From Anaeramoeba flamelloides (taxonomy: Eukaryota > Metamonada > Anaeramoebidae), in NCBI GenBank assembly GCA_027625915.1, contig JANTQA010000019.1:997001-1061000 (forward strand): DNA of 64,000 nt. Direction: 5' to 3'. Position numbers and translations under genes: made by a program. This document shows positions 1 to 11,870 of the stretch, piece after piece. How positions within the stretch are numbered: the first letter of the stretch is position 1; the number at the start of each line of letters is the position of its first letter. Below the pieces are notes generated by a model. That model was not told the DNA's origin, did no database searches, and saw only the letters and a list, made by a program, of their open reading frames with translations.

Positions 1-1254
1 TTTTTTGTGATGTTTGAGTAATTATTGAGAAAAAAAATCCCCACTTCCTTTGTATTTTTCTTTTTTAAAATAGATTCAAGAATTGCAACCTTCTTCTTTG
101 TAAACCTTTATTTGTCAAAAAAATGTCAGTGAAATGAAAATTTTTTTTCATTTTTTTGGCTGAAATAATAGTATTTTGATTTTCAAAGAAATAAATATCT
201 CTTTTTTCTGTTATGGATTGTATTTAAAATCAGGTTCTTAATGGGACAGTTGTTAATTTGCCCCACTTACTGTTAGTTTTTATTTTCCAAACGAAAAAAA
301 CTTTGGTTAGGTTTGACCAGAATTTAAATTTATTTAATTGAATCAAAGTTTTAATGAAATTAATTTGAATTTTGGAAAAGCCAACCACCCTACATTACTA
401 CCCGTATTCCTAATTTTTTATTTAGAAATTTAAATAAAAACTCAAAAATAAATTTATTATTAAGGGATTAATATCTACCAAGGTGAAGCCTAGGATTAAA
501 GTAAGTTGTTATTGAGTGTAATCATATCAATTCTCCATGTTTCAAATGTATCTAAAAAATTCGATTCGTAAATTAGTACTATTTGTTGATCCCATCAATT
601 AAAAAAGATTTGTGAATTAGTAAAAAACCCAAAGAATTTCAGAAAAAAATCTGCCTTTTCATCATAAATTTAAAGTGCGAACTATCGATTACCAGACTCC
701 AAAATTGCAAAATATCTTTCTTAAATTTGTTGCGGAACGTGGATTAGTTTCTAAAAAATTCAATTATTTAACGAATAGATTCTTTTGACCAATTAGTTAT
801 GAAATCTTGAAATTATATTGATAATAATACAACTAGCTTTAAAAAAGGAAACAAAGCTAATCATTCTTTAGGTTTTTGTGTTGATGATTATTGAATTAAT
901 CTTTGAAATTAAAACACAAGAAAAAATAGTTATATTTGGAAGTTCTAAAGATGAATTATTAAATACCAGAAATACTATTATTTTGATGTTTCTATTTTTA
1001 TTATCTGTAAAAGGAAATAAAAAAAAAAATTCCCATATGAAAATTTTTTCATTGTGATCATTAGTAAAAAATCAAATAAATATTGTGCAATAATATTTAT
1101 AATATATTTTTTAGTTCTATTTACGCCATGAGAAACTAAAACCCTTTTCACCCAATTATAACATACTTTAATTATAGACAAATCTATGGCGAGGATAATC
1201 CCTTAACAAGGTAAAATTAACAGGAAGAATCCTTTTTTAACAAAATAATCATTA

Positions 1255-1689
1255 CTGAAAAAAAATTTGTCAAATCAGTTTTAATTGTAAAATGGTAGTA
1301 AAATTTCTCATTTTCAAATATATTTCCTTTACTGATTTTTTCTTTCATTTTAAAACAATAACCAAAATTCAAAATTTAGATTGATTATTGAAATTAAAAT
1401 ATAATTCAAAACATCACAAAAAACCAAAATTTAAGTTCGTTTAATTTTCCAAATCGGGGATTTAACTTGTAACAATAGTTAAAATTGGTTTTTTTGTTTC
1501 TATACTTTTCCCATTCATGTAAAATTGTCTTTCAGAGTTTAACAATAGGTATTATACCAGTCCCAAAACTTTTAATTAAAGATTTCTTTTTTGATCAGTG
1601 AAAAATAAAAAGAAGAATAATATCTGAAAATTTTTTCTTTTCATTACTGTCTTTCTTTAATTAAAACTGATTTGACAATTTTTTTCCAG
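1255..1689. mobile_element. MITE-like element E with ~30-bp terminal inverted repeats
   Basis: The left end contains TTGTCAAATCAGTTTTAATT at about 1268. The right end carries its reverse complement at about 1660-1682. The ~430 bp between hold no coding frame. The element lies beside the LINE remnant at 1700-3150. No clear target duplication was seen, so the superfamily is unassigned. Confidence 0.6.
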
Positions 1690-1820
1690 AATGGTTAATT
1701 CTTTTTGTTGATTTCAGTCGATAATAATATTATTAATTTTTTTTAATTCAGATTTCCAGATTTTATTATTATTTTCATAGGATAAACAATTTCATAGGAA
1801 ATGGTTTAAATCTTCAATAT

Positions 1821-2539
1821 AAACTCTGTTTCAGTCAAAGGGGCCCAACGTTTTTTTTCAAATATCAATTATTTTATATAATTGACCTTTGAAGAACAAA
1901 TAAGAAATAAAGAGAATAATACACCTCAAAGAAATGTTGATACATGTCTGAAAGAAAACTAATTAATCAATAGCTTTTCTTAAAAATTGAAAAACTCAAA
2001 TTCTTATTTCCTATTGAGAAAAACAAGGATGTTCAACTTTGAACTTCAACTGGTATTTGAATAATAAATTTGAAACATCTTTCACTTCATTTTCCATACT
2101 TTTCTTTTAGAAATTAAGCCCCCAAACAAAGTTTGTTGGTATTTGTGGTCTCTATTTGAAAAAGGAAATGAAAATGAAGTGAAAATTTTTCACATTTATT
2201 AAACAAATATCAAGATCAAAGATCGAATTGAATTGCAATAGAAATCAATAGATTTCTCAACAAACTTTACATGGTTTCAATGACATTAGAATAACACATT
2301 TTAACCAAGTGACTATTGATCTTGCAATAAAAAATTTTTTGCAAATGAATGACGTTTTTAAAAAAAAAAATCGAAAACAAAAAAACAAAAATATGTAAAA
2401 AAAAAAAATAGAAATGTGAAAAAATAATTTCAATTTTGAAAATTTCCAAAATAAAATTTTTCTTCTAATATCTATGCAAACCCTTTAAACACGTGTATTA
2501 TACTATTACAACTGGGCCCCTTTGACTGAAAAATAGTTT
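1821..2539. mobile_element. TIR element C, copy 1 (27-bp ends with GGGGCCC)
   Basis: The two ends are near-perfect inverted repeats of 27 bp. The left end includes TCAGTCAAAGGGGCCCA and the right end TGGGCCCCTTTGACTGA. Such G/C blocks stand out against the A/T background. The interior is non-coding and resembles copies at 40446-40988 and, reversed, 18301-18814. A second palindromic element (D) sits inside at about 2035-2212 and is absent from the 40-kb copy. This is a non-autonomous DNA transposon by structure; no transposase is present. Confidence 0.75.
2035..2212. mobile_element. Small palindromic element D nested in element C
   Basis: The ends pair as inverted repeats: TTTCACTTCATTTTCCAT near 2080 and GAAAATGAAGTGAAAATT near 2169, with flanking sequence (TTTGAA..., GATCAAA) also paired. 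A related copy lies at about 37280-37480. It is missing from the equivalent position of the element C copy at 40 kb, which supports insertion. Confidence 0.55.
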
Positions 2540-3836
2540 ATTAATTTATTTGTTATTTTTTTTTGAATATTTCGTCAGATTTTGTTTTGATTTATCTTTG
2601 CTCATAACATAAGAATACACATTTAAATAATTAAAAACAATTCACAAGTATTATAATCAAAATAGAACCCTTCCTTTTTAAATATCTTTTGTCGTTAGGT
2701 TTTATAGAATTCAAAAGAATTGAGTACAATCTAATATTTTTCTCAATTCTTTTAATTTAAAAAAAAAAAATACTAATGTCAGTTCCATATGACTTGGTAC
2801 ACAGTTGTTTATTGATATTATTATTATATCTAATAATTTTTAAGTATTATTTACCTTTCCACCCAGAACTATTTTCTAGTAATTTGGTTCAATATTTATC
2901 AAGTTCAATTTTTATTTTTATTTAACTTTTTGATTTCTAAAATTAACGCTTTTAAATTGTTTTTTTTCTGAGATAAAGATTATTAACTCTTTCATTAAAA
3001 CTGGGAATTTTTAATCCTTGAATTTGTTTTAATCTTCTTGGCAAAATATAGTAATTCTAAAAGAATCAAGTTTAGCTTCAGTTTGATAAATGAGTCTTGC
3101 AGATAGTGGATTTATTAATAAGAATTTTTTATTATTTTATTGATACACACCTATTGAATTGTAAGTATTTTTATGTTAAATCAAACATTTCTAATTCAAC
3201 TAATAATTAGCAAATTTATACAGATTTACAAAAATGAATTTTTAATCTATTAGAATTTTTGTTTTGTTCAAATATTTTGATTTATTTTTTAAAAATTGGT
3301 TTTTACTTTTTCAAGATTAAAAATTAAAAATAAAATATACACAGCTAAAGCAAAAAAAATTGTCATCAGATCTAATTTTTAATTGGTAAAAAAGTTAAAA
3401 TCTTACCTCTTATCCCTCTGTTAAATAACTATTTGTTTTTTAAAACAAAATAATTCTTTTAGTGTTTCAAACATTTTCAATTTTGGGGAATTTTAAATGG
3501 ATTTAACGATTAGTGATTTTTACAGATTTTAAAAAATTAAAAATTGAATTATTTTGTTCAGCGATTAAGGTGAAACCTGTGAAACTAATGTAAAAAATTG
3601 AGTTTTCAGACCCCCAACTATAAACGGTATTACACCTTGCGTATGTATAAACAACAAAACTCTAGAAAATCTAACATTTTTTTTTTTTAATTTATAAAAA
3701 TAAAAAAATCTAACATTATTTAAAAAAAAAATTAAAATTTAAATTATTTATTTTCATTTTCTTTACACCAAAATCTAGTAAAAATAAATAATAAATAAAT
3801 TTAATCCTTGATTTTCAAAAATAATTTTTGTATACT

Positions 3837-3838
<2 letters not shown>

Positions 3839-3917
<79 letters not shown>
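3839..3917. repeat. (AC)n microsatellite
   Basis: About 39 uninterrupted AC units. They are followed after a short bridge by an AT array. Open frames read across it (poly-His/Thr on +, poly-Cys/Val on -) are artefacts of the repeat. Confidence 0.97.
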
Positions 3918-3922
<5 letters not shown>

Positions 3923-3927
3923 AAACA

Positions 3928-3929
<2 letters not shown>

Positions 3930-3973
<44 letters not shown>
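3930..3973. repeat. (AT)n microsatellite
   Basis: About 21 AT units directly upstream of the open coding frame of the SPRY gene. The run ends only a few bases before that frame opens. Confidence 0.95.
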
Positions 3974-3978
<5 letters not shown>

Positions 3979-3979
3979 A

Positions 3980-5248
3980 TTAATTATAAAAAACGAAAAA
4001 GAAACACAAAATGAAATAACTATTGAAAAAGAAATATTTTCATCTCTAACTAATAAAAAAATCAAATCAATTAAGCAAAATTTTGGAAAAACAAAGGAGT
4101 CATTAGAAAAAATTAGAAAAAAAGAAATAAAAAGAATCAATGAAATATATGATCACAAATTGAAAGAATTAAATAAAAAATATCAAGAATCAATAATAGT
4201 TCAAAAAGAATTAAACACTTATGAAAGCACATTTAATGAATTAAAAAAAAAAAATGAAGAAATGGAAACAATCTTCTGGTTACAAAAATGGATGAAATTA
4301 AATAAAATTGATAATTACATTAATTTGCCACAAGAGGAATTATATTCATACAGGGAAAATACCAAAATGGAATTTGAAAAAATTGAAAATATAATCAAAG
4401 GAATTGGGTTCAATAATGAGCATCACATCAAAACGGGAATTGAGATAAAAAAGGATTATGTTGAAATGGGCAAAACAATTCCGGTCAATTTAGAATTTGC
4501 ATTAAAATCAAATTCTAAAAGTTTTGTGTTGCCAAAGGGTTCCAATGTCTCTGTGATCTTAATACCCATGGAAATAGAAAAAGAAGATGATCAACGCAAG
4601 TTTTATAAAAAATTGGCATCCAATAATTTCGAATTCCCAGTGTTGACACAAAATAAATATGAAGAAAAAATATTTTCTGGGGAAATACCTACAATTAAAA
4701 ATGGATTTTATCGCTTGAGGGCAATTGTAAACAACTTACTTATCCCCAGTGATAATGAAACGAAAATAATTATTTATAATTCAGAAAAATGGGACTCAGA
4801 AAGATCAGGTAACTACGTGCAGCTTACCAACGGTAACAAGACAGTGACAACAAATAATAGAACTGATAATCGTGGTGGTTTAGAAACAGCAAGGGGTACA
4901 ACAGTTTTCACATCTGGAATCCATCATTTTGTTTTAAATATCGACACATTGGGGATCTCTTCCTGGGGACATTTCGGCGTTATCGGCTCACAGATAACAG
5001 GCAGGGGGTGGAGTAGTGGTTACATTTTTAATTTTGTTAATCGTTTAAAATCAAATAACAAAAATATCCCTTATGGGGAATATTTAAAAACAAATGATTA
5101 TATTGTATTAGAACTCGATTCGGATAAAAAGACCATGACTTTCTATCACAAATTTGAAAGTTTAGGCATGGCGTTTGATAATTTGCCCAGTTCGTTAATT
5201 CTGTGCTTTGATATTTATGGAACAAATATACAAGTAACTTTACTCTAA
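3980..5248 (+). CDS. TRIM-like coiled-coil / SPRY-domain protein (5' end not resolved)
   Basis: The frame is open from 3980 to a TAA at 5246-5248, about 422 codons. The first ~110 residues are Lys/Glu/Asn-rich heptad-type coiled coil. A middle section follows (around GKTIPVNLEF and SNVSVILIP) that could be a beta-sandwich spacer. The last ~150 residues look like a B30.2/SPRY fold: GIHHFVLNIDT, SSWGHFGVIG, NDYIVLELDSDKKTMTFYHK and a closing strand IQVTLL. In TRIM proteins SPRY binds target proteins and the coiled coil dimerises. No RING or B-box is visible. No ATG lies in frame before 4262, so either translation starts there or an upstream exon is lost in or beyond the AC/AT microsatellite. 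Family membership is moderately sure; an E3-ligase role is not shown. Confidence 0.75.
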   Translation, partial: LIIKNEKETQNEITIEKEIFSSLTNKKIKSIKQNFGKTKESLEKIRKKEIKRINEIYDHKLKELNKKYQESIIVQKELNTYESTFNELKKKNEEMETIFWLQKWMKLNKIDNYINLPQEELYSYRENTKMEFEKIENIIKGIGFNNEHHIKTGIEIKKDYVEMGKTIPVNLEFALKSNSKSFVLPKGSNVSVILIPMEIEKEDDQRKFYKKLASNNFEFPVLTQNKYEEKIFSGEIPTIKNGFYRLRAIVNNLLIPSDNETKIIIYNSEKWDSERSGNYVQLTNGNKTVTTNNRTDNRGGLETARGTTVFTSGIHHFVLNIDTLGISSWGHFGVIGSQITGRGWSSGYIFNFVNRLKSNNKNIPYGEYLKTNDYIVLELDSDKKTMTFYHKFESLGMAFDNLPSSLILCFDIYGTNIQVTLL

Positions 5249-6818
5249 AATATTATCCATTATCATATTTTTTTCATTTTTTTTTTTATTCAATTTCAAT
5301 TACCTTTTTTTTTATGTTCTACATCCAAATTTTAATATAAAAAAAAAAATTAAATATCATTTCAAAAGAAAATTTACTTTCTCATATTTTCACTTTCAAA
5401 AATAATAATTTTAGTATTAAATATGTGATATTTTAGTTTTTTTTTATTTAAATTTTGATATCAAAAAAAGTTAAATTTTTAGAAAAGATTTTTATTTTTT
5501 TTTTTTTTAATTTTTTGAAATTCTTTCTATTTTTGATAATAAACAATTTCTCGGTTTCTTTTGACCCTTTTTAATTATTAATTTTTGGAATTTATGATAT
5601 ATTTTTATATTGAAACCAAGTGAAAAAAATTAATATTAATTTATTTATTTATTCAAAAAAAGTAATATGTGATTATAAATCCAATAACGTAAATTTCAAA
5701 AATGAATAAGAAAATTTAAAAATAAAAAATACTTAAAATAGTAAAAAAAAAAATAATATAAATTAGATAGTTGGCACCAAATTCATAAGTACTGTGTCAA
5801 GGTTTTTTTTAAAAAAAAAAAATTATAAAGAATTAAATAAAAGCTTTTGATTTTACTTTATTCTTTATATTTTAATAGAAAAAAAACTAGAATGAAATAC
5901 CAGTTATTAATCCCTGATTGTGGAATTTCTATTTTTTAATGATAATTTTTCTATCGTGTTTTTGCAGAATGTGAATTTTTTGTTCACATATTCAAGGGTT
6001 CAAGAGTGCTTTAGAGTGTCTACAATTACCTAAGTTTTTTTTTTTTTTTTTTTTCTGTTTTATCTTGAAAACATATTGATTTTCAAAATAAACAGAAAAC
6101 TCAAGAAAATTTCAAAAAAATCGTCATTCAAATTTTCTGAATTTTGTGAAATCTTTGATTTTACAATATTATTTTGAATCATGTAAAACCTAAAGACGGT
6201 GAATGTGTTTTTAACTATGTCAACTAAACAATATTATTTATTTGTTATTTTCTATTTTAACTATTTTTCTTCTTGATTTTTTTTATATTTTGATTTGGTT
6301 TTCCTAAATTATTCCTTTTTCCTAATAAAGAACTTAGAAATAAATAAAAATTATTTTTTTAATTGTAAGATGTATGAATAAATTATTTGTCACATTAAAT
6401 ATCAAAGTTTTCAAACCAACAACCTATTCAAATAAAAACAGGGTTTTTATTTTTACTCAACTACTTACACAATAATTGATAAAAAAAAAAATGGAAAAAA
6501 GAAAATAAAATATTATTATTGAGAGAAAGGTTGAATTAAAAAAAAATATCAAAATAAAAAAAAAAGGGGGGGGGAGTTAAAATATTAATATATAAAATGA
6601 ATAATATTATTTGAATGTATAAATTTGAAACTATTCAATTGGTTTCAGGTTTTCTATGTTTCGCGGGTTGGTTCAAAATCCGATAGAAAGATGATCAATA
6701 ATAAATAAAAAACACATAATCGATGATTAATAATCCGTATTCCACTCTTTTTTTTTTTTTTTTCTTTTAATCTAAAAGAATTGTGCAAAATCAAAGCTTT
6801 TATTCAATTCTCTAAAAT

Positions 6819-6850
<32 letters not shown>

Positions 6851-7600
6851 AGACACAGTTCTTGAGGGTGAAAACTATTTGCATAATTTATATTATTCTT
6901 TAATTATTATTATTAGTGTTTTTTATTTTCAATTTTTCATTATTAATTTTTTTATATAACCAAATTTTTTCTAATTGTTGGATTTTTGATCAAAAATTCC
7001 CCTCAAGAACAATAAAAAATATCATTTTGATAAATTGAATTAATCTTTTTCTGTGTATTTTTCAAAGTATAACTTTTTCATAACGTTTTTTATTACATAT
7101 TTTTGATAATTTTTAAATCATTTAAGTCTTTCGAACTAATATCTTCCACAAAACCTTATGAAATGTAAAATATTTTCGTGATATTGATTACCATAATAAC
7201 AATTTGTACTATTTAATTTTTTTTTTCAAATGTGTTATATTCAAATTTATTTTTAGAGGATCTAAGAACATCAATTTAATCCATTTTTACAAGTCAGAAA
7301 TTTTTAAAATATTGGTACTTGGCTTAAATTTTATATTATTATTTATTTTAACCATAGTGGGAAAAAAGTGAAACGGGAAAAAAAGTGAAATATGGTTTTT
7401 AATTAGGAACATTATTGGAAATTCAAAGTTAGATCAATTAAAAAAAGTATAAATAAATAAATAAATAATGACAAAATGAAGTATTCAAAACAATAACAGT
7501 TTTTTTAATACTTTCTTTTGGTATGGTTTTTTCTTTGATTGATCAATTAAAAATTTGTTCCAAAAATGGTAAATTTCTAAAAATGCGATTATTTGAGATG
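5249..7600. other. Intergenic A/T-rich region, no gene recognised
   Basis: Long A and T runs (6032-6054, 6821-6849) and pieces of a dispersed repeat with motifs such as CAGAAAACTCAAGAAAA (about 6090), also found near 14, 49 and 58 kb. A run of nine or more G at about 6567-6575 is unusual for this window. No coding frame, tRNA or splice-linked exon was seen. Confidence 0.5.
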
Positions 7601-7608
7601 CAATTAAA

Positions 7609-7911
7609 TGCGAGAAAAACAATTTTTTTTTATTTTGTGTCTTATTTGATTTCTAAACTTACAAAAAATTGACATGTGTGTTGGTAGTCTGTTATGTATA
7701 TCAAAAAAAAAAAAAAAATTGTTCAATAGAATAAAAAATTTGAATTGGTCAAAAATGACAATTTTTACCCAAATATACAAATTTTTTATTCTATTGAACA
7801 ATTTTTTTTTTTTTTTTGATATACATAACAGACTACCAACACACATGTCAATTTTTTGTAAGTTTAGACCCGATTCCAGTGACAAATTCAAAAATTATTA
7901 TTTTTCTCGCA
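7609..7911. repeat. Large palindrome with perfect 91-bp arms
   Basis: Bases 7652-7742 and 7778-7868 are exact reverse complements by eye, including a 16-nt A run matched by a 16-nt T run. They flank a 35-bp spacer. Outside the perfect arms the symmetry continues imperfectly to about 7609 and 7911. Near-identical open frames appear on both strands only because of this symmetry and are not genes. Confidence 0.92.
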
Positions 7912-8895
7912 AATAATGCCAATTTTGGCATATTCCCCAAAAAATTGACTATTTTTGAGATCTCCAAAACCACATCCAAAATTTCAATAAGAAAGTAGAT
8001 TTAAATTTTAATTGTTGATTTGATTGAAAATAATATAATGAATTATTATTTGAAGTTAATTGGTTTCTTTTTTTTTATTGATTTTACTTTTCATTTTCAG
8101 GTTCTATTAATGCTCCCAATTAAAAATCGTGTTGAACTTTTTTTCCAAAACGAGAAAAATAAAAAATAAATATTTCGGTTTCGGAGTTTTTAAATCAGCA
8201 ATATACTGGTTCAAAAACTCTTCTAAAATATTCTTAAAAAAGAGATATATATTGAAAATCTAGTTTTCTCAGAAATCACAAAAATTAAACTTTTTTAAGA
8301 TATTTTGAGAAAAAAATTCTCCAGCCAGTATTGATTAGACATAAAAAAATAAACCAATACTATTGATTAATTCCAAACATTAAAAATTACATCCAAGATA
8401 ATTTTGGTTTAGTTTGATATTAGATCCATAAAATTCATTTTGGGTTGTTTTTTAATTGGTATAATTTTTTTTTTTTTGAACTGATTTGCTTTACCTCTTG
8501 ACATTTTATGGCTTAACTTATTCTGTTTTAATTTTTAAGTTACGAATACTTTCTTGTTTTGGGGTGTCAATATTATTAACGAGTGGCCACTCTTATATTT
8601 ATCCTTTGTAACTCTTCTTCCCAATCGAATAAAATTCAGCGAGATAAAAAAAATAAAAAATAAAGCAAAAAAAAAGGAGGTTTCAAATTTCTTTTATTTT
8701 ATATTTTAAATGAGACAATTCAAATTAAAGAGAGTTCTTAAGACTTTAAAAGATGAAAGAACGCAATTTTAGTTGATCATTAAGAAAAGGAAGTAATTTT
8801 AAATCTTATTTATTAGATATTTTTGATTGGAACAAAACCAATCACCTAACAAATAAGCAAATAAATCAATTAATTTATTCAGATGATTAATCCAT
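7912..8895. other. Intergenic region downstream of cofilin
   Basis: A/T-rich sequence with poly-T runs. Nothing coding was recognised. The cofilin 3' UTR and polyadenylation site must lie at the high-coordinate end. Confidence 0.4.
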
Positions 8896-9426
8896 TTATT
8901 TTCTGACATTTTTCATAACTTTGTCATTAACTTCTTCCCTATCGATTTCGCTGGAATCTGTGGCTTGGATTTCGACACCAATTCCAATTAATTTCTTTTT
9001 GAATGAGGATTTGGTGGTTGAGTAAAGCATTTTATATCTTACTCTTGAGTTATCTGGACTCCATGCAACGAAGAGAAGTTTGTTTCTTGTTTGTCCCTCG
9101 ACATCAAATTCATAATCGAAAACTGCATAACGACTATTGGTAATTATTTAATTTTTATTGTTTTTTGTGGATATTTTGTGAAAAATTAGTTTTTAGTTTT
9201 GATCAAGAAGGGGTTATTTTGATTAAATTCAAATAAAGTTACTTACCATTCGTTAGATGGAAGACATGCTGTAAAGTCATCATATGTGGCATTTGTGTCA
9301 CCTGTTTGGTCAATGACGATTTCATCATCATTATCATTAAGTTTGAAAATAACATATCTGTATTTTTTGTTTAATTTAAGATCGTTGTAGGCTTCGATAC
9401 AGTCGTCGTTTGTTGAAATACCAGTC
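8896..9426 (-). CDS. ADF/cofilin (two conserved exons; tiny first exon unresolved)
   Basis: Cofilin severs and depolymerises actin filaments in the cytoplasm and is switched off by phosphorylation near its N terminus. Exon 9426-9247 encodes the TGISTNDDCIEAYNDLKL start, followed by KYRYVIFKL and TYDDFTACLPSNE. The donor is GTAAGT. A 113-bp intron (9246-9134, ending TAG) follows. Exon 9133-8896 then gives CRYAVFDYEFDVEG, KLLFVAWSPD, the long actin-binding helix VRYKMLYSTTKSSFKKKL and VEIQATDSSEI, ending in TAA. The reassembled protein is about 139 residues, normal for the family. The upstream acceptor (AAAAG) demands a preceding exon ending in phase 2. Candidates are a start codon split as AT|G at about 9815 or 9901; neither is proven. 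Identity is certain; only the first residues are open. Confidence 0.95.
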
Positions 9427-9779
9427 CTTTTGTTTTTTTGGTAATTGATTTTTGGTGTTAAATATTTGTTATTTTTAGAAGTTGAAAAGAAAAATAAAAA
9501 AAAAAAAAAGGGAAAAAAAAAAAAAATTTGCAAATTTGAGAGGTAAGTATCTTAAAGTTAAAGCAAAAGAAAAAAGACACAACAAAACACAAAAGATAAA
9601 GCAAAAAAAACAGAAAAAGTTTTTTTGTAATTTGAATCACAAAAAAGAATCAACAAAAAAAGTTGATCACAATCCAGTATTTTAAATTAAAGTTGAACTT
9701 GAACAAGAATAAAGAAAAAAATTGTTTTTTACAACAAAGAAAACAAAATAAATATGAAAAAAATTTTTTGTGTTGTGTG

Positions 9780-9811
<32 letters not shown>

Positions 9812-11832
9812 TTTACATTTTAAATAAAAGTTGTAGAAAAGTGTAAAATGGAAAGAAAAAAAAATGATTTTCAAATTATACAAATATTTTTTAAGAGACA
9901 TTTTAGTTTTGTTGTGAATTTTTCATCACTGAACAAGTGATTTAGCTTGTGTTAAATGATAGGAATTTTTTAATAAAATTTTAAATGATAATTTGTAAAG
10001 TTGAATCCTAAATAGTAAAAACAACAACCATAATTTTGAAATAACACAACTGATATACCAGACATTCAATTCACACACGAAAATTTTTATTATAAAAAGT
10101 GCTTTTGGAGCTGAGTTAATTTTTTTTTTGGTTAGACAACACCAAAGATTTGTCAAGATCTAAAATATGTTTTTTTTGCTTTTTCCGATTCTTTGATAAA
10201 AAAAAAATGCAAAAAAGCATTTGTGAGAAACCAGTTTGTGACAAAAAACATTATGTTCTTTTGTGTCATTTTAGTGAGCTGGCTTGCATTGAATAATTTT
10301 TTATTTCCACAGCATCAAAACAAAAATCCTCAATTTAGCTATTAAACGGTTAAAAGGGGTTATTCCCAATTTGGTTGATTATTTTGAGAACTTTAATACT
10401 TGTAAAATAGAAATTTGCAAAATTTGTAATTGTTTTTTAAGGGAACAAAATGAAAAAAAAGTATTACATAAAGTTGCTTTGTACTTAAGTACTAACGTTA
10501 TAAGTAACACACCACGCTTTTAATAGTTTCAGATCAGAGGCAATATTAACAAGACTTATCAATTAACCATTGTGGAAAAATGGTGTTTCGCTTTTTTTCC
10601 TGTTTCACTTTTTTTCAAAAACCATAAATAATAGTTCTTACTGTTTTTATTTTGCTTTCTTGGAGTATTTATCCTGGTGTTTATGGTAAAATCAAACCAA
10701 TTTGGTAATTTGGGAAGGATTTAGGATTAGTGGTATTAATTGTTTGGGGACCACAGAAACAAAAAGACATATTTGCTCATTATAAATTTTTGAAAAGAGA
10801 TTTTCCATTTGGAGTTATTATATATGAAAAAAAAATTTGAGGGAAAGATCTGTAATTATAAATAAGGTCTAATTCTTTCATCCAAATCTAGACTTTATTG
10901 TGATTTGAAAATCACATTTTATCCATCTGAATTCGCAAATTGGAGAGCTCGTCTCTCATGCACCTGTGCCAAAAGATAAAAATAAATAGTTTGTTTTACT
11001 CTTTTTTTTTACTGTGTTCAGAAATAGTGTATACTGGTTGTAAAATCGATCCAACTCTGATCTTTGAACTTGAATTCCCTCGACTCATTATGAAATAGTT
11101 ATGGCATATGTTTTCCAATATTTCCTAGTTCTGTAAAATTTTTGTAATGGAAAAGATCAAAAAGATTGTTAAATTATAAAAAATGAACGCTTTCATATTT
11201 TTTGATTGAACAAATTGAAATGTAATCATTTGTAGGAATTACAATTTTACTACAAAGTATTATAATAAGTTTAAAACACTGATGTTACACCCCCTTCATT
11301 TGATTTGTTTTTCTAGTAAATATTCAAAAAAATTAAGCATCCAGAAAAAAAGAAAGGAAGGAAATTTTTTTTAGTCTGATCTGATAATATTTTTATTTTT
11401 TGTGAACTGGAGAATATTTAACTTTCATATTTTAATAATGACAAAAAAATTATATTGGCTTATTTATATTTTATCAGTGTTTTAACGTTTTTCACTTGAA
11501 ATTAATGAAAATCTTTCCATTTCTATTTCCAAAATCTATTTAAAATACTCAGGAATTAATAATTCCTTCTAACAAATAAAAGAGCGTTTATAAGGACTAT
11601 GTATCCCTCTTATTGCAACGTTTAAACACTTTTTTAAGAATTGAGATCTTTTATTTGTGTGAAACTTAATGCCTCTATTTTTAGAGTTTGTTGAGTACAC
11701 TTTATTTTTTGAAGAAATAAACTCCATAACAACAACTTTTACCAACTCGAAAGAATAATTTGCCAATAAAATGATTTTTTATTAAATATTGAAGAACAAG
11801 TAATCATTAAATCTTATGAATAATTCACGTTT

Positions 11833-11870
<38 letters not shown>

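Larger units (their letters stand above)
1690..3150 (-). mobile_element. Degenerate LINE 3' region, interrupted by other repeats
   Basis: Segments at 1715-1820, 2545-2700 and 2840-3150 align by eye, in the same order and strand, with the LINE fragment at 58993-59810. Landmarks are the stretch encoding the zinc-knuckle neighbourhood (1745-1815 against 59205-59280) and the ACCCTTCC landmark (2667 against 59396). No long frame survives. It is split by element C (1821-2539) and by a small AATTCTTTT-type repeat near 2700-2760, so it is older than both. Confidence 0.6.

Noticed and set aside
3808-4140. Open frames encoding poly Thr-His / Ile-Tyr and poly Cys-Val
   Set aside because: They are translations of the AC and AT microsatellites on the two strands.
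7604-7998. Overlapping frames on both strands with the same protein start
   Set aside because: Created by the palindrome's symmetry; no family resemblance.
9458-9901. Phe-rich and Lys-rich frames upstream of cofilin
   Set aside because: They run through A/T homopolymers, probably the cofilin first intron and leader.
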